The notes under the pieces are model-generated. The model searched no databases, was not told the DNA's origin, and worked only from the letters and a program-made list of their open reading frames with translations. This document shows, one piece after another, positions 24,078 to 35,800 of a DNA stretch of 64,000 nucleotides. This stretch comes from Bilabrum cf. latius. Taxonomy: Eukaryota; Bigyra: Bicosoecida; Bigyra; Bicosoecida. The stretch spans positions 62,001-126,000 of the forward strand of contig OZ237746.1 of the NCBI GenBank assembly GCA_965178125.1. The letters run 5' to 3'. The position numbers were made by a program, and so were the translations under genes. Position 1 is the first letter of the stretch. Every line of letters starts with the position of its first letter.

Positions 24078-26735
24078 TCACAGGGGCACACCATCTGCCG
24101 CCCCACCCGAGGCAGCCTCCTTGCCCTCGCTGGGCATGCCCCCTCGAGAGCGCCTGCCCCTGCGCCCGCTGGACATGCCCGCGGCCTTGCACGCCTCCCG
24201 CAGGTCCTCCAGCGTGCGCGAGCGCATGCCGCGGAGCACCTCGGCGATCTCCTCGCTGCTACGCTTGTTCTTCAGCGCGAACCGCAGCACGCCCGTGATG
24301 GCGTCGAACTCCGCGGCTGTCCTGTACCCGCACCCCTTGATCACGTCCTCCTCCGTGTACTGCCCGCCCTCGATCTCGTCCCCGTAGAACTCGAGCTTGT
24401 CGTTGGCCAGCTGCCACCGCTTGTACACGTGCCGCAGGGTGCGCTCCTTGCGCACAGCGTCAGGGAACAGCTGCCCCGGCTGCCAGGCCCCCGCGTCGTC
24501 CTCAGAGTCCGAGTCTTCTGCCACGTCACGCCGCCGGCCCTTGGCGCCCTTGCGGCTACCTGAGGGGGTGCGCTTGGCGCTCCTCCCGCCGGCATCCGCG
24601 GAGACATCGTACTCCGGCGCGGTCGCTCCGCCCCTGACCTTGACCGCCACGTCATCGGCGGTGGCCAGGCTCTCCTCGTCCTCGTCGCTGTAGCCCCCTC
24701 CACGGCGGCCCTTGCCCCTGCCCTTACCCTTCCGGCGGGGGGAAGAAGCGGCAGCGGCGGCGCCGTCGTCTGAATCGTCCTCTGAGTCGTCGTCCTGGCG
24801 GCGGTGGCGCGTGTTCTTGCGGCGCCGGGCAGAGCCCCCGCCCCTACCCCTGCCACCATCCTCGTCATCCGAGTCGTCCTGGATGGCGAACCGAGCGGTC
24901 ATCTCCCGCTGCATCTTCTTGGAGCGGGAGTCCACTTCCTTCTGGATCTTCTTCTTGAGCATCTCCAGCTCTCGGATCTTCTCCGCCATTGGGTCCATGG
25001 ACAGGTCTGCGATGGGACAGAGGTGTGACCAGTGCGTGAGTGTGTGTGTGCAAGCGAAGTGACGAGCACATGGTGCAAGCGACATGGTACTTTGGCTCAC
25101 AGCTGGCCTCTCGTCGATAGAGCATGTGCTGCCTCCTGGCCCTGGACATGAGGACCGACCCGCCCGACACGGAGCCCTGGTCGTCGGGGATGCCCTGACC
25201 GAAGAACCCAGAGCTGGCCCTGTTGTAGTGCCTCAGCACCTCTCCCGCGTCCTTGTCGTTCTTGAGGGCCTGGGCGTCCTTGTCTCCCTCGAGCTTTGCT
25301 TGCTCTGCCTCGATCGCCTTGAAGTCCAGCTCCTCCAGCTCCAGCCTGAAGCCGAGCATGAAGAACCCGAAGACTGCCTTGCAGAGGATGTCCAGGATGG
25401 CGTGCAGGATGAAGTACCACTCCTCGTCGATCACCCCGGAGGTGTGGAAGGACAGCGTCCACAGCAGGGGGAAGAAGGGCCAGCCGGCGAAGAAGATGAG
25501 CCTGCCAGCGGACAGGTACCACCAGGCAGAGTCCGGGATCTTCTCCCTCTGCGCGTTGATCTCGTTCCAGAGAGCGTAACCCGCGCAGATGAACCCCGCA
25601 AGACCGATCCCGTACATGTAGTAGCGGTAGGGGGCATCCACGATGAAGGTCGCTACGGCGATGGCCAGCAGGCAGGCGATCGACGACGAGAACACGAGCT
25701 TGTAACGCAGGTTGACCGTGATGCAGAAGTCGAGGACCAGCAGCGGGCACGTAATCAGGTAGTCAGCGTACCAGACCTGGTTCAGGGAGAAGGCCGTGGA
25801 CTCGCCCGTGTCGTTGTACGATGCCCAGTCGACGGCCTTGAAGGCGTCTGCGAGAGAGAGGCAGGCTTTGCGAACTAATCAGAGATTCACCGCGGGCCTT
25901 TGCGCTTCAACTAATAGTCTACGAATTAGCACGCTAACTCTCAAACGACAGTTGACAACCCTAATTGTCTCACACATAACACCACAGAGGATTGAAATCC
26001 CAGGTGAAAGCCAGTTCTGCGATTAGCGACAGAGACAGCAATACATTGGCCCTTGAGTGTTCACATATGAGATAATCAGATGAAATGGATGCAGCAAGAT
26101 GGTTTGCGCTGAGCTAGTAGTCCGTATCCCGATGGAGCGCGTGCCAAAGCAATCAAGCGAGCGATCCGTTGCCGTTTCATAGGTGTGAAGACACAGCCCA
26201 AACAGTATCCCACTCACTTCTTCGGGTGGTCCCTCTGGTCCATGAGGTCTTGTGTTCCAGCCAAGACCGGCTGCGGTTTTCCATGCCATGTAGGCTGCGA
26301 TGCGTGGGTATGGTTCGGATCGAATGGTCACGGTGACAACGCCGAATTCAGGCATATTCTTTGAGCTATGCAGAGACATGGACGCCTCAAACACCAACAT
26401 AGACCCCCGTCTTATTGAAATTCATCATCAGGTAAAGGCTCAGCCCTACACGAAGAAAAAGCTCGCCTCTTGCATCAAACAGCAACATACTTCACTACGG
26501 AGGCATCTGATGCAATCAGGGCAGCTGAAGAGAGCCAACACGCAACATAGGCATACTCTCGGTCATTTTAATCACACGCTCTGCATGATTTCGGCCAAAA
26601 CTTGCCGCAAAAGTAGGAGGGAGCGGGTGTCGCGCTCGGGCTTTCCGGCGAAAAGCTCTCACCTCCAGCAGCCACCAAGATGATCGCTGTTATGGTATTG
26701 ACGGCAATGAGTGCACCGAATGTCCCCGGTTCTTT
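24078..26735 (-). CDS. Bacteriorhodopsin-like type-1 rhodopsin with long charged C-terminal extension
   Basis: Helix C reads WYADYLITCPLLVLDF, matching bacteriorhodopsin RYADWLFTTPLLLLDL: the Asp85, Thr89 and Asp96 equivalents are kept (D-T-D), but Arg82 is Trp. Helix F has FFAGWPFFPLLW and helix G has AILDILCKAVFGFF with the retinal Lys. Firm exons are 25847..25101 and 25006..24078 (GTGAGC...CATCGCAG). Upstream I see likely exons for helix B (to 26218; RIAAYMAWKTAAGLGW) and helix A (26735..26663; LIAVNTITAIILVAAG). Their phases do not all join, so at least one small exon or other junction is unresolved. After helix G come about 390 residues: a coiled-coil Lys/Glu segment (KIRELEMLKKKIQKEVDSR), Asp/Glu-rich disorder, then a helical block with DEIEGGQYTEEDVIKGCGY. 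A DTD opsin may pump or conduct protons; I cannot tell which. Confidence 0.8.
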
Positions 26736-27138
26736 CTAGCAGACGCAGAGCTCGCAGCAATCAGACATGCTTAACCCGCCAGACAATATATCTGCTCGCG
26801 GTCGATCGCAGGGCGAGCACACACACGGTTGGTCGCAAGTCTGCGGTTGCAACCGGTATCGAATCGTGCCGATCGGCGATTGAAGCAAGTGCAACATTAC
26901 ATAGGCAAATCTGATCACAGGATAACCGAGGCCTAAACACCTGAGGCCATTGCATTCCACGCAAGCATCACACGCCGTGCCGTCCACGAAGTGGCAGCGC
27001 TTGGCTCTGACGCAAGAGATCTGACTATCAATGCACGGGCAGTGCGATGACTTCTCCCGGAAGTTCTCCGACGCCAGCTCGATTGTGCGGAGGACAGGAC
27101 AGGACGGCCAGGGTTAAAACCACGATGAGACCCAGCTG
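26736..27138. other. Spacer between rhodopsin 5' region and ABC transporter 3' end
   Basis: Holds the rhodopsin 5' end and the ABC 3' UTR. No coherent coding stretch was found, though a first rhodopsin exon could lie here. Confidence 0.3.
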
Positions 27139-30100
27139 TCATGTCCCGTGCTCCACCCACAAAACAGCTGCGCCAAGCCCCCGAAGCGCCTCCAAGACTC
27201 GCCCTCGGCTGGCCCCATCAAGTGCACTCCACGCCTCGTCCGCCAGCAGCAGCCGGGGCGGGGGGCTCCTCAGCAGCAGCCTCGCCACCGCCACCCGCTG
27301 CAGCTCGCCCGCCGACAGCTGAGAGTGCCAGTCCCCACTGCGGCCCAGCTGACGAGCCAGCGATTCCAGCCCCACCGCCTCCAGCACGCGCTCCATCTCG
27401 GCGACATCCACGGGCTAGAGCGACGCACTCGTCACACCAATTGGAACACCAGGCCCCGCTCCCCCCTCCTCCACGCTAGATGTCCACTGCCAGCACGCCT
27501 CGCAGCACGACTCGCACTCGTCACACGAGCAACCCATGCACCCAGCCGCACCCTCCCCAGTTGCCTCATCAGGCTCCTCCCAACTGACAGCGCCACAACC
27601 AGCACCAGCACCAGCACCAGCACCAACCCCCGCTAGCAGACTCGAGGGTGCCCTCCTGCCGGTGCCCATGGCTAGCGCCAGAGCCAGCGGGACACCCTCG
27701 GGGATGTAGGGGAGGGGGCCCAGCCAGGCCACCGGGCCCGGGCTGCACTGCACTGCGGTGGAGAGCGCACCCTCGCGGGCTGGCACCCGGATGCTTCCAC
27801 TGGCAGCTCGCCGCAGCCCTGCAATGCAGTGCAACAGCGTGGTTTTCCCCGCCCCGTTCCTGCCGCTGACCCTCCACCATTCCCCTCGACAGGCCTGCAG
27901 GGACACGGGGCCCGGCGGCAGCGGTCGAGCAAGCCGCTGGTGGTTACGCTGCAGTCTTGCCACGCCTGGTATTGCTTGTACCGCAGGGACATTGCTCTGC
28001 ATGGCATGTCCTGCAACCACCGCCTGCATCTCGAGCTCGATGGGACCAGTTCCGGCGTCAATTGCGGCCTGCCCTCCGATTGCATCTCCACAGTGCACTG
28101 CATCTGGAGCTGCCAGAGACACCTGCACATCTGCCCCCAGCTGCTCATCCTATCCTCCCCCCTACCGCCGCCCCCCCTCCCCACCGCACTCGTCACACCC
28201 CTCGCACCGCCTCACCAGCTGCAGCACCCTCGCCCCCACCCCCATGAGCTCGGCGGCAGAGGCCAGGTAGTCCGGGAGGGCGCACATGTACAGGTTCAAA
28301 GAGATGAGCAAAGAGGACAGCGCGTACAGCGAGGCAAGCGACATCCTCCCCGTCCCCTCCTCGTCGCGCCCCTGTTCCCCTCCCGCCGCCCCCTGCGCCG
28401 CAGCAGCCGCAGCCACTGCCGTGAACGCATACGCGATCCCCGTGCCACCCCTCGCTGCCACCAGCGCCGCCAGCCTGGCGGGCGTCTCGAGCAGCACCAG
28501 GGAGTGCGCCGCCGCCAGCAACGAGGCCATCCTCGCGTCAGCGGTATCTCTCTCCCACTGTTCCCCGCCCAGACCAGCCACCGCGTCCGCCCTGTCCCTG
28601 GCCCTCGCGTGCCCCCGCCGCAGCACGCCCTCCCGCCTGCGCACCTCCCACACCGCCTGGGGAACAGGCTGCAAGAGGCACCGCGCCAGGGCCAGGGCGG
28701 CCAGCGCGAATAGCACACATAGCAGCACGGCCAGCCCACTGAGCCGACTGGCCGCCACCGCCGCGGACAGCAGCCCCGTGCACACCTGCACCAGCGACAC
28801 CCGCCCCCTGGCCCCCCACAGCGCCACCCCAAGGAGGTGCCCAGCCCTGTCCGTGTCCTGGGCCGCGCGCTGGTCCAGCCCGTCGCTCTCGCCCCCGGCA
28901 CCTGCCCCTGTGCCTGTACCTTCACTTGTTACACCTGAGTGCAGTGCACCCGGCGCCCTTGTTCCCTGGCCCTCCGCCCCCTCTGTCGCACCTGCGCCAC
29001 TTCCGTCCTGGCCCTGGGTGCCGCGCGCCAGGACTGGAAGCAAATGGGACCCAGGCGCCGCGATCGTGCGATGCACCCGGGCGGTCACCCTGCGGAACCA
29101 CCTCGCGCTCACCGCGGCTCCCAGCGATTGCGACCCGGCGTTCAGCGCCGCTGCCAGCGCATACGTCCCTGTCCCCACCCAGAAGGCCGCCCAGAAATCG
29201 TGGAACCTCAGCTCCACGATTGCCTGCAGCGCATCCCCCACCACGAAGGCCTTGGTCACGGACACGAGAGCGAGGAGAACCTCCAGCACGAAGGTGAGGG
29301 CCAGGAGGAGCCAGTCCAGGGACACCCGCCCGATGGGCAAGCCAAGTGTGATGAGTGCACCGCAGTCCCAGACGCCAGCCGCGGCTGCCTCGAAGCAGCC
29401 CCTGCACACACAGCCGCCTGCATGACCCGCCCGCTTGCTCCCATCGTGTGACGATTGCCCGGATGCGGGCCTGCGCTGAGTCTCGCCAGACGACCCCAGC
29501 AGGGGCAAACGGTCCGAGACTGGGGGTGCCACGTGTGCATTGGGAGCAGCGCTAGCGGCTGCCAGCCCCCCAGTGCCAGCGGATAGAGAAGGGACCCTCG
29601 CTGGCGAGCACGTCTCGATGGCTGGTGCACACTAGCCCAAGCCCTTCCTCGTAGCCCCATCCTAGTGCTCTCCATGGCTAGACGCGCTGCCAGTGCTACT
29701 CGCAGCAGTTGCATCAGTCCCCATCGCGCCCAGCTGCAACGCCTTCACCTGCCCCTGCTCCCATCCGGCCTCGACCAGCGCCTGCCTCGTCCTATCTTCC
29801 TGATGGGTCACCAGCACCACGGTACAGCCCACCTCTCTCAAAGCACGCGCACATGCCCTCAGCCCCTCGTCGTCCTGTGCCCCCAGCGCCTCGTCCGCCA
29901 GCAGCAGCCGGGGCGGGGGCCTCCTCAGCAGCAGCCTCGCCACCGCCACCCGCTGCAGCTCGCCCGCCGACAGCTGAGAGTGCCAGTCCACTGGAGCTCG
30001 TCTGTAGTCCTTGTTCCCCAGCAGCCTCTCTTGGATGCTTAGTGATAGATCCAGGGCTTGCAATGCCCGGGTCACCGCATCACGTTGTGCACCCGCATAT

Positions 30101-32533
30101 CCAGCCGTGTCTGGTCCATTGAGCTGACCCGATCTACCACCACCATAGCTTGCAGGCAGCCTATCAGCCGAGGCCCCAGCAGTCACGCCAACCCCTGTCC
30201 CTTGGGTATCGCCGCACCTGTCTCCATCTCCCTCCTCCGGTGCAATCACCATCGCACGGGCCATGGAGAGATAGTTCCCTGCGATCCCATCCCCTCTCAG
30301 CGACCTGCACGCAGACCAGCAGCACCCCGCTAGCCCGCCCCCAGAGGAGCCCCCACCTCCTCTCTCACCTCCTCTGCGCTCTTCGTGTACCAAGGGGTCA
30401 CGCAGGCGTCCACCCCCCTGCCCTTCGGCAGGCCCTGTGCCCCCACACCCCTACCCAGGGGCACACGGCATGGGCATCCTGCAGCAGCAGCACGGATACG
30501 GCTCCACCGCGGGGAGGAGAGCCTCGGCCGTGGCTGCAGCGGTCGATGGGAGGCCGGGCAAGGAGCCGGCCATTGCTTGCCACTGCCCCTGCGGCTCTGC
30601 CCTCGCACGGACGATTGCCGGGTCCACGGGTGCAGGGTACTGCAACGCCTGCTCTCCCGTGGAGGGGGGCACGTAGGGAGTCCCCTGCAGCAGCAACACG
30701 CTCCTGCCGAGCGATCTTCGCCTGGCGTCCTCACTCGTCACACCTGATACTCCCCGAGATCTCCCCTCGAAGACGGTACCCCCGATGGTACCCTCACAAG
30801 CCCCGGCCTTGTTCCCCGCGATTGCTCGCAGCAGGCTGGTCTTGCCACACCCCGAGGGACCAGTCACCAGCAACACCTCACCCTACCCCAGCTCAACGGA
30901 CACATTCTGACACAGAAGCTTCCCGCCTGCCTTGACGCTGACACCGGTCATACTCAGGGCAGCGGCAGCCTTCCTGCCTCCCAGCGGGCCCCCCGCCCCC
31001 AATTGATCCCCTGCATCCTCGGCCCCCCTCTCCTCCCCCAGGAGCCCCGCACGCTCACCTTCACCTTGACCTTCACCGACACCTGAGTCCAACCCCCCCC
31101 CTAGATCACTCCCATGGCCCGCACTCGTCACATCCAACACGGCCCTCACCCTCACGGCCGCGCCCAGCGTCGGACCCAGCCCCAGCAAGAGCCCAGGCAG
31201 GGCGCACAGTGCCCCGATCAGGTAGGCGGCGCCGGCGGCGGCAGAGGCCACGTCAGCGGCACTGGCTGTACACGGAGCATCGTCTGCACCGCCATGCAGT
31301 GCCTGTGACCGCACCAGTCCCCTCAAGGCTCCGGCACAAGCAAGCCCCCCCTACTCGCCCCCCATCGACCCCACCCCCATCCCCCCGCTCCCCTCCCCCG
31401 AGCATGAGACGAACATGCCCCCGTGCTGCACCCCCAGCGCGATGCACGCATAGCACAGCACCCACGGATAGGACGCCTGCAACCCGCTCCACGTGCCGCT
31501 CGCCACCATCCAAGAGGCCAGCTCCATGCGGCGGGCAGCCACCCGGCCCGCGAGCCCCTCGAGCCGTGAGCCCAGGGAGGGCCCCAGCCCAGCCAGCACC
31601 ACCTCCTCCGCCTGACGAGTGGCCCTGTCCCACGCAAACCGGAACTGTCCCATGGCCCGGTCGGCGGCCGCGGAGAGGGAGGCCACGGGGGAGAGCAGCA
31701 GCCAGGCCACCGAGGCGCTGGCCGTTGCGAATGCAAGGGCGATGCCCACCGTGCGCGCCCCACCCACCCCTTGTGCCACGTACTGCAGGCTTATCCCCGC
31801 TGAGACGAGCGTGGACACGATCCCACCCTGGGACGTGTTGGAGGAAAAGAGGCGCTGGGCGAGCAACCGGCAGAAATCGTCCAGGTCCGATGTGGCGCGC
31901 TGGTCGAAGTCAGGGGCTGTTGCGGGTACTTTAGAGTCCATGCTATCGATCGTCGTTTTTGATTGTGCTCTGGCAAAGCCTGCCTGGTCATATATGCCGC
32001 GGTGGAGCTTTATCGCCAATGCACCCCGCATGCGCCAGCGAAGGCGCTCCCCCTGCAGTTGGCAAAGAGATGATTGGCTTACAACAAACTAACTAAAACG
32101 AAACAAGCGAGTAGATTGAGCGCTGTGTATGCATATTAGTGTCCATTGTCCTCACTGTCGTCGCCGCACCTTGCAGCAACACTGCAACGCAGCAATACAG
32201 CAACAGAGCGGCAATCACGTCGCCCCTGGCCCCTTCCCAGTCCTCATCATACAGTTTTCCGACAATGGCCGCCGATACAATGGTCGTGTGGAAAGATGCT
32301 AACGATCTGCAATGTAAGGGTACGGCACAACATGTCTTGGAGTGCCTCAAGGCCACATGCCAACAGAGAAGCTGTCCTCGCGGGACTCACGATAAGACCT
32401 AGCTGGCCAAGTTCACAAAAAGGTCGACATAAGATGCTCCTGGTTCGAGACAAAACGACGCAACCAGCAAATTCCAAGCCGCTGGCAGTGCGAAGCGTGG
32501 AGAAACGGTAGCTGTCCTCTTCTCATACTCCAT
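27139..32533 (-). CDS. Full-length ABC transporter, ABCD (peroxisomal fatty acyl) type
   Basis: Layout TMD1-NBD1-TMD2-NBD2, about 1,757 residues. TMD1 has the ABCD-like DQRATSDLDDFCRLL (about 31910). NBD1 has Walker A VTGPSGCGKTSLLRAIAG (about 30870), the VLLLQGTPYVPPSTGEQ loop, signature LSAGELQRVAVARLLL and LLLADEALGA. NBD2 has WRVSGRNGAGKTTLLHCIAG and LLLADEAWSALD. ABCD proteins carry acyl-CoAs into peroxisomes; plant ones are also full-length. Exon 1 is 32533..32391; intron 32390..32307 (GTGAGT...CATTGCAG, phase 2); exon 2 ends near 32090; the last exon is 32052..27139. The exon 2 donor is uncertain because the best GT does not keep phase. About eight UAGs read as Gln, including the one in ELGQGEVLLVTG just before Walker A. 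Cys/Gly-rich inserts are unusual. Confidence 0.82.
27232..27334 (-). repeat. 103-bp signature-motif segment, copy in NBD2
   Basis: Covers the ABC signature and Walker B of NBD2. It is identical to 29887-29989 except for one base in 103 (Ser versus Arg in the protein). Confidence 0.9.
29887..29989 (-). repeat. 103-bp signature-motif segment, copy in NBD1
   Basis: Partner of the segment at 27232-27334, about 2.65 kb away in the same gene. Similarity stops abruptly on both sides, including at synonymous sites. Confidence 0.9.
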
Positions 32534-32857
32534 GTCGGCCAGCCCAACTTCCTGTTTTTTAACCTTAAGAGTCTATGCGACAAAATGCTGCAGTACTATT
32601 TATCTTGCACCTGTACAGTCCATATGTAGGTCCTCTGCACTATTACAGTGCAATGCATCCAAGTGGTTCCGCTCGGCATGATGCGCGGTGCCAGTCAGGC
32701 TTCTACTGCAGTTCGGCAACATCAGACCCTTCCACGCTACCTTGCGAGCACCGCCCGCTGGCTCAAAACGAACAGCGGAACGTGATAGCAACGAATATCG
32801 GAGTATATTGTCCAGCTCCTGCGTTTTGTTGGTTGCTGAAGCCGGGTTGATTGTGCA
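32534..32857. promoter_or_regulatory. 324-bp head-to-head spacer, ABC transporter / hybrid histidine kinase
   Basis: The two start codons diverge from here. An in-frame UAA (minus strand, about 32620) and UGA (plus strand, just 5' of 32858) bound both reading frames. It probably acts as a bidirectional promoter; no single element can be named. Confidence 0.5.
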
Positions 32858-35800
32858 ATGCACGCCGGCTTGCGTCATGACCTCGACAGCCTGGTTCGAA
32901 AGGCGACAGTGGGGTACGGGGCCTGGTTGCTTGCGATAGCAACAGCAATAACCGCAATATACACATTTGCTATTGACCTCAGCGCATAGTCTGTCGGGTC
33001 TGAGGCTGCTTGGCGATCTGACAGAGCACACCAGCTCGATTTCAAGGTACCATCGTCAGCTCTTTCTGAAAGTGGACGGGAGCCGACTGGAAGCACCAAT
33101 GCGGCCAATGAGGCAATCAGTACTGCCTAGGTAGGCCTAGGAACTCTAGCAAGCTTCGTCTTTGCGATGAGTGTGCTTGGATTTGCTGCTGTGAGTTGTA
33201 TGCTAGGTCTCGAGTGGAGCAGGCACAGTTCTTTCTATGATTGCAGCTCACAGGCAAGGTGGGGCAGGCATTCGCTGATGACACTGCTATTATGGCTTGT
33301 TATGGTTGCTATCACAAGCGAAACGTATTTCTTTTACGTGCCGCTGCACCCTGGAGGCGGCATCTTCGGCAAAGGCCCTATAATGTTAGCCATGGGCGGA
33401 ATGCACAACTACCTTGGTATCGCCGGACGAATGATCAGGTCGCTACTGTTGGGAAACTAGTGGACGGTAAACGATATAACCGCATTTGAGCAGGCCCGCG
33501 TCGCGGCTCTGGGCCAGCCCTGGGCTAGCTCTGTGGTTGTGGTACTCACTGTCGTGGCCTCGATTATCATCGGGTCCACCACGGCGCCGCGCCCACAAGT
33601 GGAATTCAGGCTTAAGGCTGCTCGGGCAACTTGGATCGTGTCGGGGGCTCTCTGCGGCGGTCTCACGTTCACTCTTGCCGCGGGCTGCATGGGCCTGTCG
33701 CTGATCGGGGTCACGCAGAGCGTGCTCACACACGGGATGGAAGGGCTGCAGGACCTGGGGAACACGCTGGGGGTGGCAGGAGAGAACGCAAGCGTGTCTC
33801 AATTTGGTCCCGATGTGAATATCACCGGTCTGCTGCAGGCCAGCGTCGCTGGAGAGGACGGCGTGCCTTTGATCTTCCCTGCCCTGGTGCAGCTTGCGAC
33901 CAACGAGGGGCAAGCAGGTAAGCTGGAGGCCCTGGGCATGCGGGCAGGGCAAGAAGGGGTTCTGCGGGCTGCCCAGGCCTGGAGCCAGTTGGATGCAAGC
34001 GTGTCAGAGAGCGAGGCAATCGAGCTGCTGGCCCCGCAGGTGAACGACGTGACCACCTCCCAGCTGAACAGCGGGTGCCTCGTGTGGACGGCAAGGGCAG
34101 AAGCGCTCGCAGCTCACGCGGCTGTGTCTGCCCTGCGAAACCAAGCAGCAAGAGGGCCGCTACCGCTGCAGCTCTCCAACGGATTCTTCTCCATTGACCC
34201 CTCGAGAGACACAGCCAACGCCGCTGTCCCTATGCTGCCCGAGCAGCGAGCAGCGCCCGCCGCCTTTGTGCTGTTCCTGCTGATTTGCACCGTGACTACA
34301 ACCGTGTTTGCCATTTCGCTGGTTTTGACCCCCAGCAGGGGGCTGGACGAGGCCACCAGGGCAGCGGCGCAGGAGCTGAGGTCAATGGCAGGCAGGGATG
34401 GACAAGGGAATGAAGGTGGAGAGAATGATGGTGACGTGTGCTGTTCTTACCGGTGTATGCACGAGGCAACGATCGATGCTGAAGTAGCATGCGCGAGGTG
34501 GATTACCCCTGCTTGCGGGTGCTTTTAGCGCTTGTGCTGCTGGTGCGAGTGCTGCCGCTGCTGCTGCTCCATGGGTCTGCCTCGATGCTGCCACCCGGCA
34601 CTCAAGCCCGTCTTTGTGCCAGCTCGCCGCATCAAAAACAGGCGTAGAAACAAAGCCATCGCTAGCAGGGGCGATGAGTAGCATGCAGGCAGCAACCGTG
34701 ACAGGCAGGAGGAAACGGTCCGTGTGAACACCAGGCGGTGGGGCAGGGTAGGCACAACGGAGCTGAGGGTGGCGGCTTGCATGCACGAGACACTTGTCAC
34801 AGTCAGGCACTCCCTGGACCTGTGTGGGACAGACCAGGATGAAGGGCAGACGGTGGGCCACAGTGCAGCAGACAGGGCAGCTGCCGCTCGCCGCCCCTCG
34901 TCGCTCCTGGTCCGCAGCAGCCTGGCGAGGGCGCGCATGCTCGGGGCCTCTCTCAAGTTCATATCCGTGCTGCTGCTGATGGAGCTCTTTCTTGGACCAT
35001 TCACCCTAAGCCTGCTGCGGCATAGGTCCATGCGCATGTGCTAGTGTGCGACAGCGAGGGTGGAGGGGCTTGGGCCTAGCCTGGGACAGTGCGAAGACAG
35101 CGTGGCGGGTCGACCGTTGGCCGAACTTTTGGGGCCTGTCGCAATCGAGTACGTGTAGGACAGCACGGCTGTAAAGATTGTCATTCGGCTAATCCAGACA
35201 GTGCTGCGAGTGCTGCTGGTTGCTAGCATCTACGTGTATGCCAGATAGTCCAAGGAGATGGAGCAGGCCGTGGAGGTCTCGGAGAGGCAGAAAGCCGCGC
35301 TGCAGTCGAGGGTGCGGTTCCTGTCGCACGAGTGCAGGGTGCCTCTGAACTCGGTGGTGCTGGGTCTAGATTTCTGCCAGGAGGGAGCCAGCGCGACCAA
35401 GGGAGCGCTTGGGAGGCTGCACGTAGCAAGGGTGCAGTCGGACCGACTCCGACAAGCGCTTATTTAGGACTTGGATAGCGCAAGTGATGGCGTTCAGGTG
35501 AAACAGGGCTCCAGAGATCTCCGCAGGAGGCATTAGATTGCCGCCAAACAGCTGGCCTTGGACTTGGGAGAGACAACGGAGGCACTCGAGGAGGCTGTGG
35601 GTCTCTTCGATGACACGCTGCCCTCGCTCGAGGCAGCCACAGAGGCAATGCAGACCACCCTCAACGACGTGCTCGCCCTGCAGCACATCGAGTCTGGCCG
35701 CTTGCAGATCACCATGCGCCTGGCTCCCATCTTGCCTAGTATTCTAAATGAGACGAAGAAAACCTTCTTGGCCCAGGCAGAGGGAATGGGTGTCTCACTA

